Position numbers and translations under genes: made by a program
The notes under the pieces: generated by a model
The model's input: the letters and a program-made list of their open reading frames with translations, nothing else
Database searches by the model: none
Told to the model about the DNA's origin: nothing
Shown: positions 17,447-25,814 of the stretch, one piece after another
Layout: the number at the start of each line of letters is the position of its first letter
Position numbering within the stretch: the stretch's first letter is position 1
From: JAKAXS01 sp965279065
GTDB taxonomy: Bacteria; Pseudomonadota; Alphaproteobacteria; Rhizobiales; Hyphomicrobiaceae
NCBI GenBank assembly: GCA_965279065.1
Contig: OZ257134.1
Coordinates: forward strand, 2,294,001-2,358,000
Length of the DNA: 64,000 nt
Reading direction: 5' to 3'

Positions 17447-18883
17447 ATGACCACCCATTCCCCCATCCACGTCATCGGCGGCGGCCTTGCCGGATCAGAA
17501 GCCGCCTGGCAGATCGCCGAGTCGGGCCTCCCCGTCGTCCTGCATGAAATGCGCCCGCAGCGCATGACCGACGCGCACAAGACCGAGGGCCTCGCCGAAC
17601 TCGTCTGCTCCAACTCCTTCCGCTCCGATGATTGGGAGAACAATGCCGTCGGCCTCCTGCACGAGGAGATGCGCCGCGCCAACTCCCTGATCATGACCGC
17701 CGGCGACCAGCACAAGCTGCCCGCCGGTGGCGCGCTCGCCGTCGACCGCGACGCCTTCTCCGCCGAAGTCACGCGCCGCCTTGAAGCGCACCCCAACATC
17801 TCCATCTCCCGCGGCGAGATCGCCGGACTGCCCCCAGCCGATTGGGACAGCGTCATCGTCGCCACGGGCCCGCTCACGTCGCCAGCGTTGAGCCAGGCCA
17901 TCGGCCGGCTCACCGGCGAAACCGAACTCGCATTCTTCGACGCCATCGCCCCCGTCATCCACGCCGAAAGCATCGACGAGACCATCGCCTGGCGGCAGTC
18001 GCGCTACAACAAGGCAGGCCCCGCCGGCACCGGCGCCGACTACATCAACTGCCCGTTCTCGCGCGAAGAGTACGACGCCTTCATCGACGCCATGCTGGCC
18101 GGCGAAAAGACCAGCTTCAAGGAATGGGAAGCCACCACGCCCTACTTCGACGGCTGCCTGCCCGTCGAAGTCATGGCCGAACGCGGCCGCGAGACCTTGC
18201 GCTTCGGTCCCATGAAACCCGTTGGCCTCGACGATCCACGCACCGGCCGCTGGCCCTACGCCGTGGCGCAGCTGCGTCAGGACAACGCCCTCGGCACGCT
18301 GTGGAACATGGTCGGCTTCCAGACCAAGCTGAAGCACGCCGAGCAGGTGCGCATCTTCCGCATGATCCCCGGTCTCGCCAATGCCGAGTTCGCGCGCCTC
18401 GGCGGCCTGCACCGCAATACCTTCCTCAACTCGCCCAAGCTGCTCGACGCCTCGCTGCGCCTGAAAGCCGAGCCACGCCTACGCTTCGCCGGCCAGATCA
18501 CCGGCGTCGAAGGCTACGTTGAGAGCGCCGCCATCGGCCTGCTCGCCGGCCGCTTCGCCTCGGCCGAACGCCAAGGCCGTGCGCTGTTGCCACCGCCCGA
18601 GACGACCGCCCTCGGCGCGCTCATCGCCCATATCACCGGCGGCCACATCGTCGCCGATGACGAAGCCACAGACCCGGCCGAAAAGAAGCCCCGCTCTTTC
18701 CAGCCAATGAATATCAACTACGGCCTGTTGCCGCCCATCGAGGTGCCGAAAACCGACGCCGACGGCAAGCGCATCAAGGGCAAGGACAAGTCCTTCGCCA
18801 AGAAGCGCGCCGCCTCGCGCCGTGCCCTGGCCGATCTGGAGCGTTGGCTCCACGAGACGGCGACAGGTCTAGCCGCCGAGTAG
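17447..18883 (+). CDS. trmFO: Folate/FAD-dependent tRNA (uracil-54-C5) methyltransferase
   Basis: TrmFO makes ribothymidine at position 54 of tRNA using methylenetetrahydrofolate and FADH2. From ATG 17447 it has 478 residues. The FAD-binding motif HVIGGGLAGSEAAWQIA is at 7-23, followed by VLHEMRPQRMTDAHKT, LVCSNSFRSDD (with a conserved Cys), INCPFSREEYDAF and FDGCLPVEVMAERGRETL. The C-terminal part ends in a Lys-rich region and ALADLERWLHE. It stands alone between the GntP permease and glutaminase genes; an earlier in-frame ATG at 17411 would add 12 residues and is not typical. Confidence 0.96.
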   Translation: MTTHSPIHVIGGGLAGSEAAWQIAESGLPVVLHEMRPQRMTDAHKTEGLAELVCSNSFRSDDWENNAVGLLHEEMRRANSLIMTAGDQHKLPAGGALAVDRDAFSAEVTRRLEAHPNISISRGEIAGLPPADWDSVIVATGPLTSPALSQAIGRLTGETELAFFDAIAPVIHAESIDETIAWRQSRYNKAGPAGTGADYINCPFSREEYDAFIDAMLAGEKTSFKEWEATTPYFDGCLPVEVMAERGRETLRFGPMKPVGLDDPRTGRWPYAVAQLRQDNALGTLWNMVGFQTKLKHAEQVRIFRMIPGLANAEFARLGGLHRNTFLNSPKLLDASLRLKAEPRLRFAGQITGVEGYVESAAIGLLAGRFASAERQGRALLPPPETTALGALIAHITGGHIVADDEATDPAEKKPRSFQPMNINYGLLPPIEVPKTDADGKRIKGKDKSFAKKRAASRRALADLERWLHETATGLAAE

Positions 18884-18976
18884 CAATTTGCCAGCCCGGA
18901 ACAACGCGTCACGTTGTGCCGTGCACCGGCGGCCCGCTACAAGCGGACATCACCCTCGCACCGGAAGCAGCCGCCA

Positions 18977-19903
18977 GTGTCCAATCTCCAGCGCGTCGTC
19001 CAGGAAATCGCCGACGAGATACGCAAGCGCACCGATCGCGGCCAGGTCGCCAGTTACATTCCCGAACTTGCCCGCGTCGATCCGAACGCGTTCGGCCTGG
19101 CTGTCGTTGAGTCCGATGGGAACGTCGCCGCGTCCGGCGACGCCGACACGCCGTTTTCCATCCAGAGCATCTCGAAAGTTTTCACTCTCACCCTGGCACT
19201 CGGCAAAGCCGGCGATCGTCTGTGGAAGCGCGTTGGCCGCGAGCCCTCCGGCAGCGCCTTCAACTCGATCGTTCAGCTCGAACACGAGAAGGGCATCCCC
19301 CGTAACCCCTTCATCAACGCCGGCGCCATCGCCGTCACCGACCTGATCCTGTCGGGGCATCAGCCGCGCGAGGCCTTGGGCGAAATCCTGCGCTTCATGC
19401 AGTTCGTTGCCGACGATCATTCCATCGCCATCGACGAAGCCGTTGCCGCTTCCGAAGAGCGCACAGGCTATCGCAACGTAGCTCTGGCGAATTACATGAA
19501 GTCGTTCGGCGTCCTTGATAATCCCGTCAACTTCACGCTCGGCGTCTACTATCACCACTGCGCGATCAGCATGAGTTGTCGCCAGCTGGCGATGGCCGGC
19601 AGGTTCTTGGCCAAGTCGGGCCGCAACCCGACGACAGGCCATGTTGTCATTCCGGCCGAGCGTGCGCGCCGTATCAATGCGATCATGCTGATGTGCGGTC
19701 ACTACGACGGCTCAGGCGAATTCGCCTACCGCGTCGGCCTACCCGGAAAGAGCGGAGTTGGGGGAGGTATCTTGGCGATTGCGCCGGGCAAGGCGTCAAT
19801 CGCCGTATGGTCACCCGGTCTCGATGCGACCGGAAACTCGCGCCTGGGTCAGTTGGCGCTGGAGATGCTGACCAAGCGTCTCGGCTGGTCGATCTTCGCC
19901 TGA
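18977..19903 (+). CDS. glsA: Glutaminase
   Basis: Hydrolyses glutamine to glutamate and ammonia. It is a serine-dependent glutaminase with the penicillin-binding-protein fold. From GTG 18977 (GGAAG upstream) it has 308 residues, the family length. The catalytic Ser-x-x-Lys is in PFSIQSISKVFTL; other landmarks are NPFINAGAIAVTDL, EERTGYRN, TLGVYYHHCAISMSCRQLA and GLPGKSGVGGGILAI. It converges on the DUF2735 gene and lies 660 bases from glnII, so glutamine making and breaking enzymes are neighbours here. Confidence 0.95.
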   Translation: MSNLQRVVQEIADEIRKRTDRGQVASYIPELARVDPNAFGLAVVESDGNVAASGDADTPFSIQSISKVFTLTLALGKAGDRLWKRVGREPSGSAFNSIVQLEHEKGIPRNPFINAGAIAVTDLILSGHQPREALGEILRFMQFVADDHSIAIDEAVAASEERTGYRNVALANYMKSFGVLDNPVNFTLGVYYHHCAISMSCRQLAMAGRFLAKSGRNPTTGHVVIPAERARRINAIMLMCGHYDGSGEFAYRVGLPGKSGVGGGILAIAPGKASIAVWSPGLDATGNSRLGQLALEMLTKRLGWSIFA

Positions 19904-19926
19904 TCGGGCACAGCCACCGTCGGAGT

Positions 19927-20124
19927 TCAGTGACCGTCCCGCTTGCGCTTCTGCGCGTCCTCGGCGATCGCCGCATCGTGATACCGGCTGCTGCCGTACT
20001 CGATGCGCGGCCCCGCCGCGGCCATTTCCATCGCTGCCAGACTGTTGCGGTAGCCGCCGGCAACACGGGCCTTGACGGGGAACTGGTAGATCTTCGCGGA
20101 CCCACGTTCGGCTGTCATCGTCAT
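19927..20124 (-). CDS. DUF2735 protein (glnII-associated)
   Basis: A 65-residue protein read from ATG 20124 (GAGAGA box upstream). It has the DUF2735 hallmark GSAKIYQFPVKARV near the N-terminus, then a variable polar part. In rhizobia this family typically lies next to the glutamine synthetase II gene; here it is divergent from glnII with about 260 bases between start codons, so the two probably share a regulatory region. The function is unknown; a role in nitrogen control is inferred only from this linkage. ATG 20118 is an alternative start two codons later. Confidence 0.82.
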   Translation of the reverse strand: MTMTAERGSAKIYQFPVKARVAGGYRNSLAAMEMAAAGPRIEYGSSRYHDAAIAEDAQKRKRDGH

Positions 20125-20383
20125 CTTTGTCTCTCTCGATTGAATTGCGCAAAAACGCCAAAACCGAAACTCCAATATACGCCTGTTTGCTCATTGATTA
20201 AACAATATGCTCAAATAAAATCGTGAAATGCTTATATTATAGGCATGCCTCCGAGTGCTTCTTTCGCTAGCATTTTCCTAGGGGTGTGCGGTCTTGAGCG
20301 CCTCCATTTCCGCCACATGGCCTCAGGCTGGTGATGACTTCTTTGGCAAGTGAAGCACGTTTCTCCCGTCTCACGGAGGTTGG
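20125..20383. promoter_or_regulatory. Shared DUF2735/glnII upstream region
   Basis: A 259-base spacer of lower GC than its surroundings (especially 20150-20250), between divergent nitrogen genes, so promoters for both should be here. I looked for a sigma-54 promoter: the best match near 20344-20357 has GG and GC elements only 8 bases apart instead of 10, so it is not supported. No clear NtrC dyad was recognised. Confidence 0.4.
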
Positions 20384-20566
20384 ATGCTGAGTGGCATGTG
20401 GCGTCGCCTGTTTGGGCGACCCGAAGAGGAAACAACCGTTACCGTTTCCGTATCGAAACCAGATCTGAGCCCGGTAGTTCCGCCGGTCGATCACACCTTC
20501 GCACCGGAGTCAGCTCCGGTAGCCGAGGCTCCAAAAGAATCACGCGATCAATCAGGAGTGTCCGAA
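20384..20566 (+). other. In-frame upstream extension of glnII with its own ribosome site
   Basis: The glnII frame stays open for 61 codons upstream of the usual start. It begins with ATG 20384, placed behind a very good ribosome site (ACGGAGGT, 20373-20380), and the translation (MLSGMWRRLFGRPEEE, then Val/Thr/Pro/Ser-rich residues) looks protein-like and disordered. It could be an N-terminal extension of glutamine synthetase or a remnant leader. The conventional GSII start at 20567 also has its own AGGAG. Confidence 0.45.
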
Positions 20567-21610
20567 ATGACGAAGTACAAGCTCGAGTATGTTTGGCTCG
20601 ACGGCTACACGCCGGTGCCGAATCTGCGCGGCAAGACCCAGATCAAGGAATTCGACGCGTTCCCTACGCTCGAGCAGCTGCCGCTCTGGGGCTTCGACGG
20701 TTCGTCGACCCTGCAGGCCGAAGGCCATAGCTCGGACTGCGTCCTGAAGCCGGTCCGCGTATTCCCCGACGCCACCCGCATCAACGGCGTGCTCGTCATG
20801 TGCGAAGTCATGATGCCGGACGGCAAGACCCCGCACTCGACCAACAAGCGCGCAACCATCCTCGATGACGAAGGCGCCTGGTTCGGCTTCGAGCAGGAAT
20901 ACTTCTTCTACAAGGACGGCCGCCCCCTGGGCTTCCCGACCGCGGGTTATCCGGCACCTCAGGGCCCCTACTACACCGGCGTGGGCTACAAGAACGTCGG
21001 CTCCGTCGCCCGCAAGATCGTCGAAGAGCATCTCGACCTCTGCCTCGCCGCCGGCATCAACCACGAAGGCATCAACGCCGAAGTGGCCAAGGGCCAGTGG
21101 GAGTTCCAGATCTTCGGCAAGGGCTCCAAGAAGGCCGCCGACGAAATGTGGATGGCGCGTTACCTCATGGAGCGTCTCTGCGAAGCCTACGAGATCGACA
21201 TCGAATACCACTGCAAGCCGCTCGGCGACACCGACTGGAACGGCTCGGGCATGCACGCCAACTTCTCGACGACCTACCTGCGCGAAGTCGGCGGCAAGGA
21301 CTACTTCGAGGCTCTCATGAAGGCGTTCGAAGCGAACATCGAGGATCACATCGCCGTCTACGGCCCAGACAATCACATGCGCCTGACCGGCAAGCACGAA
21401 ACGGCGCCGTGGAACAAGTTCAGCTACGGCGTTGCCGATCGCGGTGCCTCGATCCGCGTGCCGCACAGCTTCGTCAACAACGGCTACAAGGGTTATCTGG
21501 AAGATCGCCGTCCGAACTCTCAGGGCGATCCATACCAGATCGCCTCGCAGATCTTGAAGACCATCGCCTCGGTTCCGGCCTCCGCATCCAAGGTTTCGGC
21601 GGCCGCCTAA
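20567..21610 (+). CDS. glnII: Glutamine synthetase II (eukaryotic-type)
   Basis: ATP-dependent ligation of ammonia to glutamate. From ATG 20567, the usual N-terminus MTKYKLEYVWLDGYTPVPNL, it has 347 residues, the length of octameric/decameric GSII and much shorter than GSI. Landmarks are WGFDGSSTLQAEGHSSDC, WFGFEQEYFFY (metal-binding Glu), QWEFQIFGKG, GSGMHANFSTTYLRE, and the ATP/Glu-binding RLTGKHETAPWNKFSYGVADRG (quoted in part: KHETAPWNKFSYG). It lacks the GSI adenylylation loop, so regulation should be mainly transcriptional. AGGAG precedes the start; a longer form from 20384 is possible. A hairpin terminator follows. Confidence 0.95.
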   Translation: MTKYKLEYVWLDGYTPVPNLRGKTQIKEFDAFPTLEQLPLWGFDGSSTLQAEGHSSDCVLKPVRVFPDATRINGVLVMCEVMMPDGKTPHSTNKRATILDDEGAWFGFEQEYFFYKDGRPLGFPTAGYPAPQGPYYTGVGYKNVGSVARKIVEEHLDLCLAAGINHEGINAEVAKGQWEFQIFGKGSKKAADEMWMARYLMERLCEAYEIDIEYHCKPLGDTDWNGSGMHANFSTTYLREVGGKDYFEALMKAFEANIEDHIAVYGPDNHMRLTGKHETAPWNKFSYGVADRGASIRVPHSFVNNGYKGYLEDRRPNSQGDPYQIASQILKTIASVPASASKVSAAA

Positions 21611-21622
21611 AGGCAAAAGACG

Positions 21623-21649
21623 CGGCGCCGGATCTCATCTCCGGCGCCG
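21623..21649 (+). terminator. Hairpin terminator after glnII
   Basis: A perfect 10-base-pair GC-rich stem (arms 21623-21632 and 21640-21649) with a 7-base loop, 12 bases after the glnII stop and followed by a short T-rich stretch (CTTTCTT). It probably separates glnII from the small gene that follows. Confidence 0.65.
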
Positions 21650-21689
21650 TGAGCTTTCTTCACGATCGGTCACAGATGGGGGCTCTACA

Positions 21690-21890
21690 ATGACGTGGCG
21701 CCAGACACTCGGTTTCGTCGAAGACGAAGCCACCGACTTTGCAACGGTGCAAAACCGCTACCGGCTGCTGCGCAATCAGCCCGACCGGCAGATCTGCGAA
21801 AGCCGCCGCCTCAAGCAGGCTATCGAAGCCGCCCAGCGCGAACTGCTGGCGCAAGGCTTGAAGAGACGGCGACGCCAACTGCACTTCTAG
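21690..21890 (+). CDS. Small protein resembling a degenerate J-domain
   Basis: A 66-residue protein. WRQTLGFVEDEATDFATVQNR followed by YRLLRNQPDRQICESRRLKQ recalls the DnaJ helix I-II layout (short N-terminal turn, helix, then a loop with a final helix ending in AIEAAQRELL), with QPD where the Hsp70-activating HPD motif should be. The His to Gln change would be expected to abolish normal DnaK stimulation. The C-terminus is very basic (KRRRRQLHF). A GGGGG box precedes ATG 21690. It follows the glnII terminator by 40 bases and its stop overlaps the convergent GNAT gene by 4 bases. The J-like reading is an inference. Confidence 0.6.
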   Translation: MTWRQTLGFVEDEATDFATVQNRYRLLRNQPDRQICESRRLKQAIEAAQRELLAQGLKRRRRQLHF

Positions 21891-22450
21891 CGGTCCGTAT
21901 CGCACTCACGCCTTCGCAACGCCATCCACTCGTCACGCTCCAGGCGATAGACATAGCAATCGTCCTCGCCGAAGAACTGTCGGCCGACGCGGCGAAATCC
22001 CAGCCGCTCGTAAAACCGATGCGATTTCGTATTGCTGACGAGAGGATCGATCAGCACCGCGGTAACACCGGTCTCTGCAAAGCACCTCAGCAATACCAGC
22101 TGCATCATCGCCGTGCCGAAGCCCTTTCCGAAGTCGGCAGCGTCCCCCAACCAGATGTCGATTGCCCGCAAACCCGTTGCGACATCGCCCCAGTAGTGCG
22201 TCTCCTCATCCCGAGCATCAATGATCTGCACGAAACCGACGGGCCGTCCCGCCACTTCGCCAACCAGGAACTCGCGCCACGCAACCTCGCGTGGCAACTC
22301 CACCTCCCAGTTCCAGTCGGTCCCGCCGTCCGCACCGGTCGCATCGATCACATGTTGCGCCGTGTCCCAGATGCGCAACGTCGGTGCATCGCCTGCTGTC
22401 GCCTTGCGCAGGGTCACCTCTGCAGATCCGACCTTTTGTGTAGGCGTCAC
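21887..22450 (-). CDS. GNAT acetyltransferase, AAC(6')-like
   Basis: A 187-residue GNAT-fold N-acetyltransferase. The sequence from LRKATAGDAPTLRIWDTAQ through WREFLVGEVAGRPVGFVQI to the acetyl-CoA-binding region FGKGFGTAMMQLVLL and NTKSHRFYERLGFRRVG follows the aminoglycoside 6'-N-acetyltransferase/siderophore-type (Acetyltransf_8) subgroup. The true substrate is unknown and a resistance function must not be assumed for a chromosomal homologue. It starts at GTG 22450, 2 bases after the stop of the upstream 82-residue gene, so the two are co-translated. Confidence 0.85.
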   Translation of the reverse strand: MTPTQKVGSAEVTLRKATAGDAPTLRIWDTAQHVIDATGADGGTDWNWEVELPREVAWREFLVGEVAGRPVGFVQIIDARDEETHYWGDVATGLRAIDIWLGDAADFGKGFGTAMMQLVLLRCFAETGVTAVLIDPLVSNTKSHRFYERLGFRRVGRQFFGEDDCYVYRLERDEWMALRRRECDTDR

Positions 22451-22452
22451 GA

Positions 22453-22701
22453 TCAGTCGTACCTGTAGATCAACCCGGGCCGAACGATGAACTCGCGGTC
22501 CCGCAGCGCCGAACCGTCATAACGGCCATCGTAAGTGCGCGGCGCGATGCCCGCAAAGGTCATGCGGCGCCCGAAGGCGTCGACGACCGACTCCGCAAAC
22601 TCCTGGTCGCCGTAACGCCCGAGCGGGCGGCCGACTGGCTCGACGGTATCGAGAATGCAGAATTCCAACCGAGCCGACTTGTCATGCAAAATGGAGCGCA
22701 T
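22453..22701 (-). CDS. Conserved small protein of unknown function
   Basis: An 82-residue soluble protein starting at ATG 22701, preceded by GAGGTG. It begins MRSILHDKSARLEFCILDTVE and ends in FIVRPGLIYRYD; it has one Cys and many Arg/Asp/Gly residues, no signal peptide and no membrane helix. I do not recognise a family. The frame is open upstream to 22827 but that part has no ribosome site. Its stop lies 2 bases before the GNAT gene start, so both products probably serve the same process. Confidence 0.7.
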   Translation of the reverse strand: MRSILHDKSARLEFCILDTVEPVGRPLGRYGDQEFAESVVDAFGRRMTFAGIAPRTYDGRYDGSALRDREFIVRPGLIYRYD

Positions 22702-22914
22702 GGAACACCTCAATTTGAAACATCCGGGCGATGAGGTAAGCGGCCGGATGTAAGGATTCGAGAGACCTATCAGGCCTGGAGTATAAGCGCGAAATAAGGA
22801 CGCGGGGCCGCAGCAAACATGTGACAAGCGCGTGCCCTGGGGCCAACCCGATCTAAAGCCTCTGAAAATTCGGAGGATTACAGATCGCCGGCAGAGTCGC
22901 GTCGGCCAGGTCGT

Positions 22915-24498
22915 TCAGTACGCGCCTTCGGGCTTGAGCAGCGCCAGCGGCGTTTTGACCAGGATGTAAAGATCAAACAGCAGCGACCAGTTCTCGATAT
23001 ACGCCAGATCGAACTCCACACGTTTCTGGATCTTTTCCGTCGTGTCGAGTTCGCCGCGCCAACCGTTGATCTGCGCCCAGCCCGTCATGCCCGGCTTGAC
23101 GCGGTGCCGCGCAAAATACCCGTCGACCGCCTCGTCAAGCATGCGGTTTTCCAGCTTCTGCTGCACCGCGTGTGGCCGCGGTCCTACGAGCGACAGATTG
23201 CCGGCGAACACGACGTTGAACAACTGCGGCAGCTCGTCGAGGCTGGACCGGCGGATGAAGCGGCCGACACGCGTCACGCGCCTGTCGTTCTTCGTGACCG
23301 TCTTGGCCGCGAGCGGATCGGCCTGGTCGTGATACAGCGACCGGAACTTGAACACGTCGACGCGATCGTTGTTGAAACCGAAACGCTTCTGCTTGAACAG
23401 CACGGGCCCCGGACTGTCGAGTTTGATGGCGAGCGCGATCAGCGCCAAGATCGGTGAAATCAGCAACAGCACCGCGCCGCCGACGATGCGATCGAACAGC
23501 CACTTCGTGAGCAGGTCCCAGTCACGGATCGGTTGCTCACCAATATGGATCGTCGGCACCTTACCGACGTAGGCATAGGACCGCGGCCGGAAGCGGAGCG
23601 AATTTGCATGCGCCGAAAGCCGGATGTCGACGGGCAGCACCCACAACTGCTTCAGCATGTTCAGGATGCGCGTTTCAGCCGAGATCGGCAGCGCAAACAG
23701 CACGAGATCAAGACGCGTCCGTCGCGCGAATTCGACGATGTCCTCGACCTTGCCGAGCTTGGGAGCGCCGCCGCAGGTCTGCAACGAACGATCATCGTTG
23801 CGGTCGTCGAACACGCCGAGCACCTGGATCCCGGTCTCCGGCTCGCTCTTGAGCAACTTGATGAGACCTTCGCCGTTGGCGTCCGCGCCGACGATCACTG
23901 TGCGCCGGTTGAGACGTCCCTGCCGGGCCCATCGCCGAACGAACAAATTGACGACGAGCCGGCTCGCGAGCAGCAGGCCCAGGCCAGCCGGAAACAGCAG
24001 GAAGAGCCACAGCTTCGTCGTCGCGTCGCTTGGAGCCAGAAACATCGCAGCCACGGCGCAAATCAGCATCACCGCCGACCAGACCAGCGTGGTCTTCAGG
24101 ATGGAGTCCGTGAGCTTGCGAAGCATCCGGACGTCGTAAAGGCCGAGCGACTGACAGGCCGCAACGAGCGAAACCGCAACCGCTGTGCTGGCTACCGCGT
24201 AGTCCCAGCCCGCCGAACCGAGGCCCGCGACATGAAAATGAAATACGGCCAGCCCGGCGACGACGACGAGACCGAAATCCGCAAGGCGGACGAGGCCGTC
24301 GATGACCACTTGCGAGTAGGGCGCAGGCACCTTTTCGCCAGCGACCGCCAGGGCGGCGGGGGACAACCGGCGCCGGCGCTCATGTTGAGGGTACACCGAA
24401 CCGGGCTCCGGCGCGGCGGGCCCCACATTCTCCAGCACTGAATGGGCTTCGATCTTCCCCACGTCGCATCTCTCGGACTGCAGAATGCAGCTGGTCAA
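22915..24498 (-). CDS. Undecaprenyl-phosphate glucose phosphotransferase (WcaJ-like)
   Basis: Starts exopolysaccharide repeat units by moving a sugar phosphate (commonly glucose-1-P from UDP-glucose) to undecaprenyl phosphate. The 527 residues show an N-terminal region with four membrane helices (about 68-190), a Rossmann-like CoA-binding domain beginning RRTVIVGADANGEGLIKLL, a re-entrant helix (RIVGGAVLLLISPILALI), and the C-terminal catalytic domain with GPVLFKQKRFGFNN, VFKFRSLY, RRSSLDELPQLFNV, GNLSLVGPRPHA and KPGMTGWAQINGWRGE. Start may be internal to the first 14 codons (GTG at codon 14). No other polysaccharide genes are next to it in the window. Confidence 0.94.
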   Translation of the reverse strand: MTSCILQSERCDVGKIEAHSVLENVGPAAPEPGSVYPQHERRRRLSPAALAVAGEKVPAPYSQVVIDGLVRLADFGLVVVAGLAVFHFHVAGLGSAGWDYAVASTAVAVSLVAACQSLGLYDVRMLRKLTDSILKTTLVWSAVMLICAVAAMFLAPSDATTKLWLFLLFPAGLGLLLASRLVVNLFVRRWARQGRLNRRTVIVGADANGEGLIKLLKSEPETGIQVLGVFDDRNDDRSLQTCGGAPKLGKVEDIVEFARRTRLDLVLFALPISAETRILNMLKQLWVLPVDIRLSAHANSLRFRPRSYAYVGKVPTIHIGEQPIRDWDLLTKWLFDRIVGGAVLLLISPILALIALAIKLDSPGPVLFKQKRFGFNNDRVDVFKFRSLYHDQADPLAAKTVTKNDRRVTRVGRFIRRSSLDELPQLFNVVFAGNLSLVGPRPHAVQQKLENRMLDEAVDGYFARHRVKPGMTGWAQINGWRGELDTTEKIQKRVEFDLAYIENWSLLFDLYILVKTPLALLKPEGAY

Positions 24499-24735
24499 AT
24501 CTCCGACGACAAGTATCGCTGAATTTGAAAGATTTAATTAACTGCTCCAAAGCCAACACCAGCAACAGCCTGATGCAGAACCGCTACAGCAGTGCACCCC
24601 TTATAATCACTTGGCATATAAGTCGGGAAAAAGTCCCGTATCGCAATTCTTAGGAACACTGAAGTTTCCCCTCATCGCGTCCTCAAAGTTACCGGGGTGC
24701 GCGCGGTGGAGTTGAGTAAGTTCGGGGGAGTTCTC
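24499..24735. promoter_or_regulatory. Divergent promoter region, wcaJ-like/omp
   Basis: A 237-base spacer between two divergent genes, clearly AT-richer than flanking coding DNA. It holds a small CGGGA/TCCCG stem-loop around 24624-24640 and TTTAATTAAC near 24532. Promoters of both genes are expected here; individual -35/-10 boxes cannot be assigned with confidence. Confidence 0.4.
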
Positions 24736-25557
24736 ATGAAACGTTGCGTAGCCGCCTTATGCGGCATTGTGTTGAGCACGGGAATTGTGGGTACCGCGAG
24801 TGCCCAGGGCGTGGGTTCTGGCCCCTGGAATGGCTTCTATATCGGCGGCCACGCCGGTTACGGCTGGGGACTGCCGGACACGAAAATTACCGGTACCGAA
24901 GCGGAACGCGTTTTCCCCCGGGCAGGCGCACCTCTTGCAAATGGCCGAGACGGAACGTTTGATGGAAATGTCAACAACGACGTCGATGGCTTCACAGGCG
25001 GCATGCACGCTGGCTACAATTTTCAGCTGTCTAACATCGTCGTCGGATTTGAAGGCGATTATGACTTCGGTGAACTCGACGGCAGTGGCAAGGCACGCTT
25101 GTCGTCCACCCGCGTCGACGCCGTCCAAAACCCGCCGAAGTACATGAAATTCGATAACCAGATTGAGGACTTGGCGAGCTTCCGCGGCCGTCTCGGCTAC
25201 ACCACGGGCTCACTCCTCTTTTATGGTACCGGCGGTGTCGCCTGGGCAAATTGGACGGGCAGCGCGACATCGCCACCGGCCATCATCGGGGGCGTGGCCG
25301 ACGAAAACGGCACGTTCAATTACGGCGATGACCTACTGGTAGGTTGGGTCGCAGGCGGCGGGCTCGAATACAAGGTCAGCAGTATCTTGTCGCTCCGTGC
25401 CGAGGTGCTCCACTACGACTTCGGCAAAGAGAAAATTGGCCATAACGAGGATCTGGAAGACGTCGGTATCGACGCCGGCAACATCGAAGCGATCCTTGGA
25501 TCGCAGAGAGCCGAAGTCAATCAGGTGCGCATTGGCGCAACGTTCCACGCCAATTGA
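24736..25557 (+). CDS. Omp25/RopB-like outer membrane beta-barrel protein
   Basis: A 273-residue small outer membrane barrel of the type abundant in Hyphomicrobiales (Omp25/Omp31/RopB). ATG 24736 follows GGGGGAG. The signal peptide MKRCVAALCGIVLSTGIVG ends with TASAQ. The mature part begins WNGFYIGGHAGYGWG, the hallmark of the family, then has alternating strands (GGMHAGYNFQLSNIVVGFEGD, FRGRLGYTTGSLLFYGTGGVAW) and ends in a strand with NQVRIGATFHAN; the last residue is Asn rather than the usual Phe. Expression is probably from its own promoter, and a hairpin follows. Confidence 0.9.
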   Translation: MKRCVAALCGIVLSTGIVGTASAQGVGSGPWNGFYIGGHAGYGWGLPDTKITGTEAERVFPRAGAPLANGRDGTFDGNVNNDVDGFTGGMHAGYNFQLSNIVVGFEGDYDFGELDGSGKARLSSTRVDAVQNPPKYMKFDNQIEDLASFRGRLGYTTGSLLFYGTGGVAWANWTGSATSPPAIIGGVADENGTFNYGDDLLVGWVAGGGLEYKVSSILSLRAEVLHYDFGKEKIGHNEDLEDVGIDAGNIEAILGSQRAEVNQVRIGATFHAN

Positions 25558-25566
25558 TGTCTTACC

Positions 25567-25596
25567 GCCGCCGGCACGGTGCCCCCTGCCGGCGGC
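25567..25596 (+). terminator. Hairpin after the Omp25-like gene
   Basis: A perfect 10-base-pair stem (arms 25567-25576 and 25587-25596) with a 10-base loop, 9 bases after the stop. There is no T run. The remaining spacer to 25814 shows no gene I can support. Confidence 0.5.
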
Positions 25597-25814
25597 AGCC
25601 CAGCTGGAGGCTACCACCCCGCCGTATACCAGCCCGGAATTGGCCCGGGTCACGGGCTGGGTTAATGCATACCAGCCGCCCCAAAACCTTGTCATCATTT
25701 CGCATTCCGTACTAAAAGCGCAGCCGCACCCCGGTTGGACAGCGCTCAGCATGGCTGGCCGGAGCCGAACTCCGGCGCCATTGGCGCTCTAAATACCAAC
25801 AATCGGGGCCTGGA

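Noticed and set aside
20340..20362. Possible sigma-54 promoter before glnII
   Set aside because: GG and GC elements are 8 rather than 10 bases apart, so the spacing does not fit.
21887..22450. Aminoglycoside resistance gene
   Set aside because: The GNAT subgroup resembles AAC(6') enzymes, but chromosomal homologues have varied substrates and there is no mobile context.
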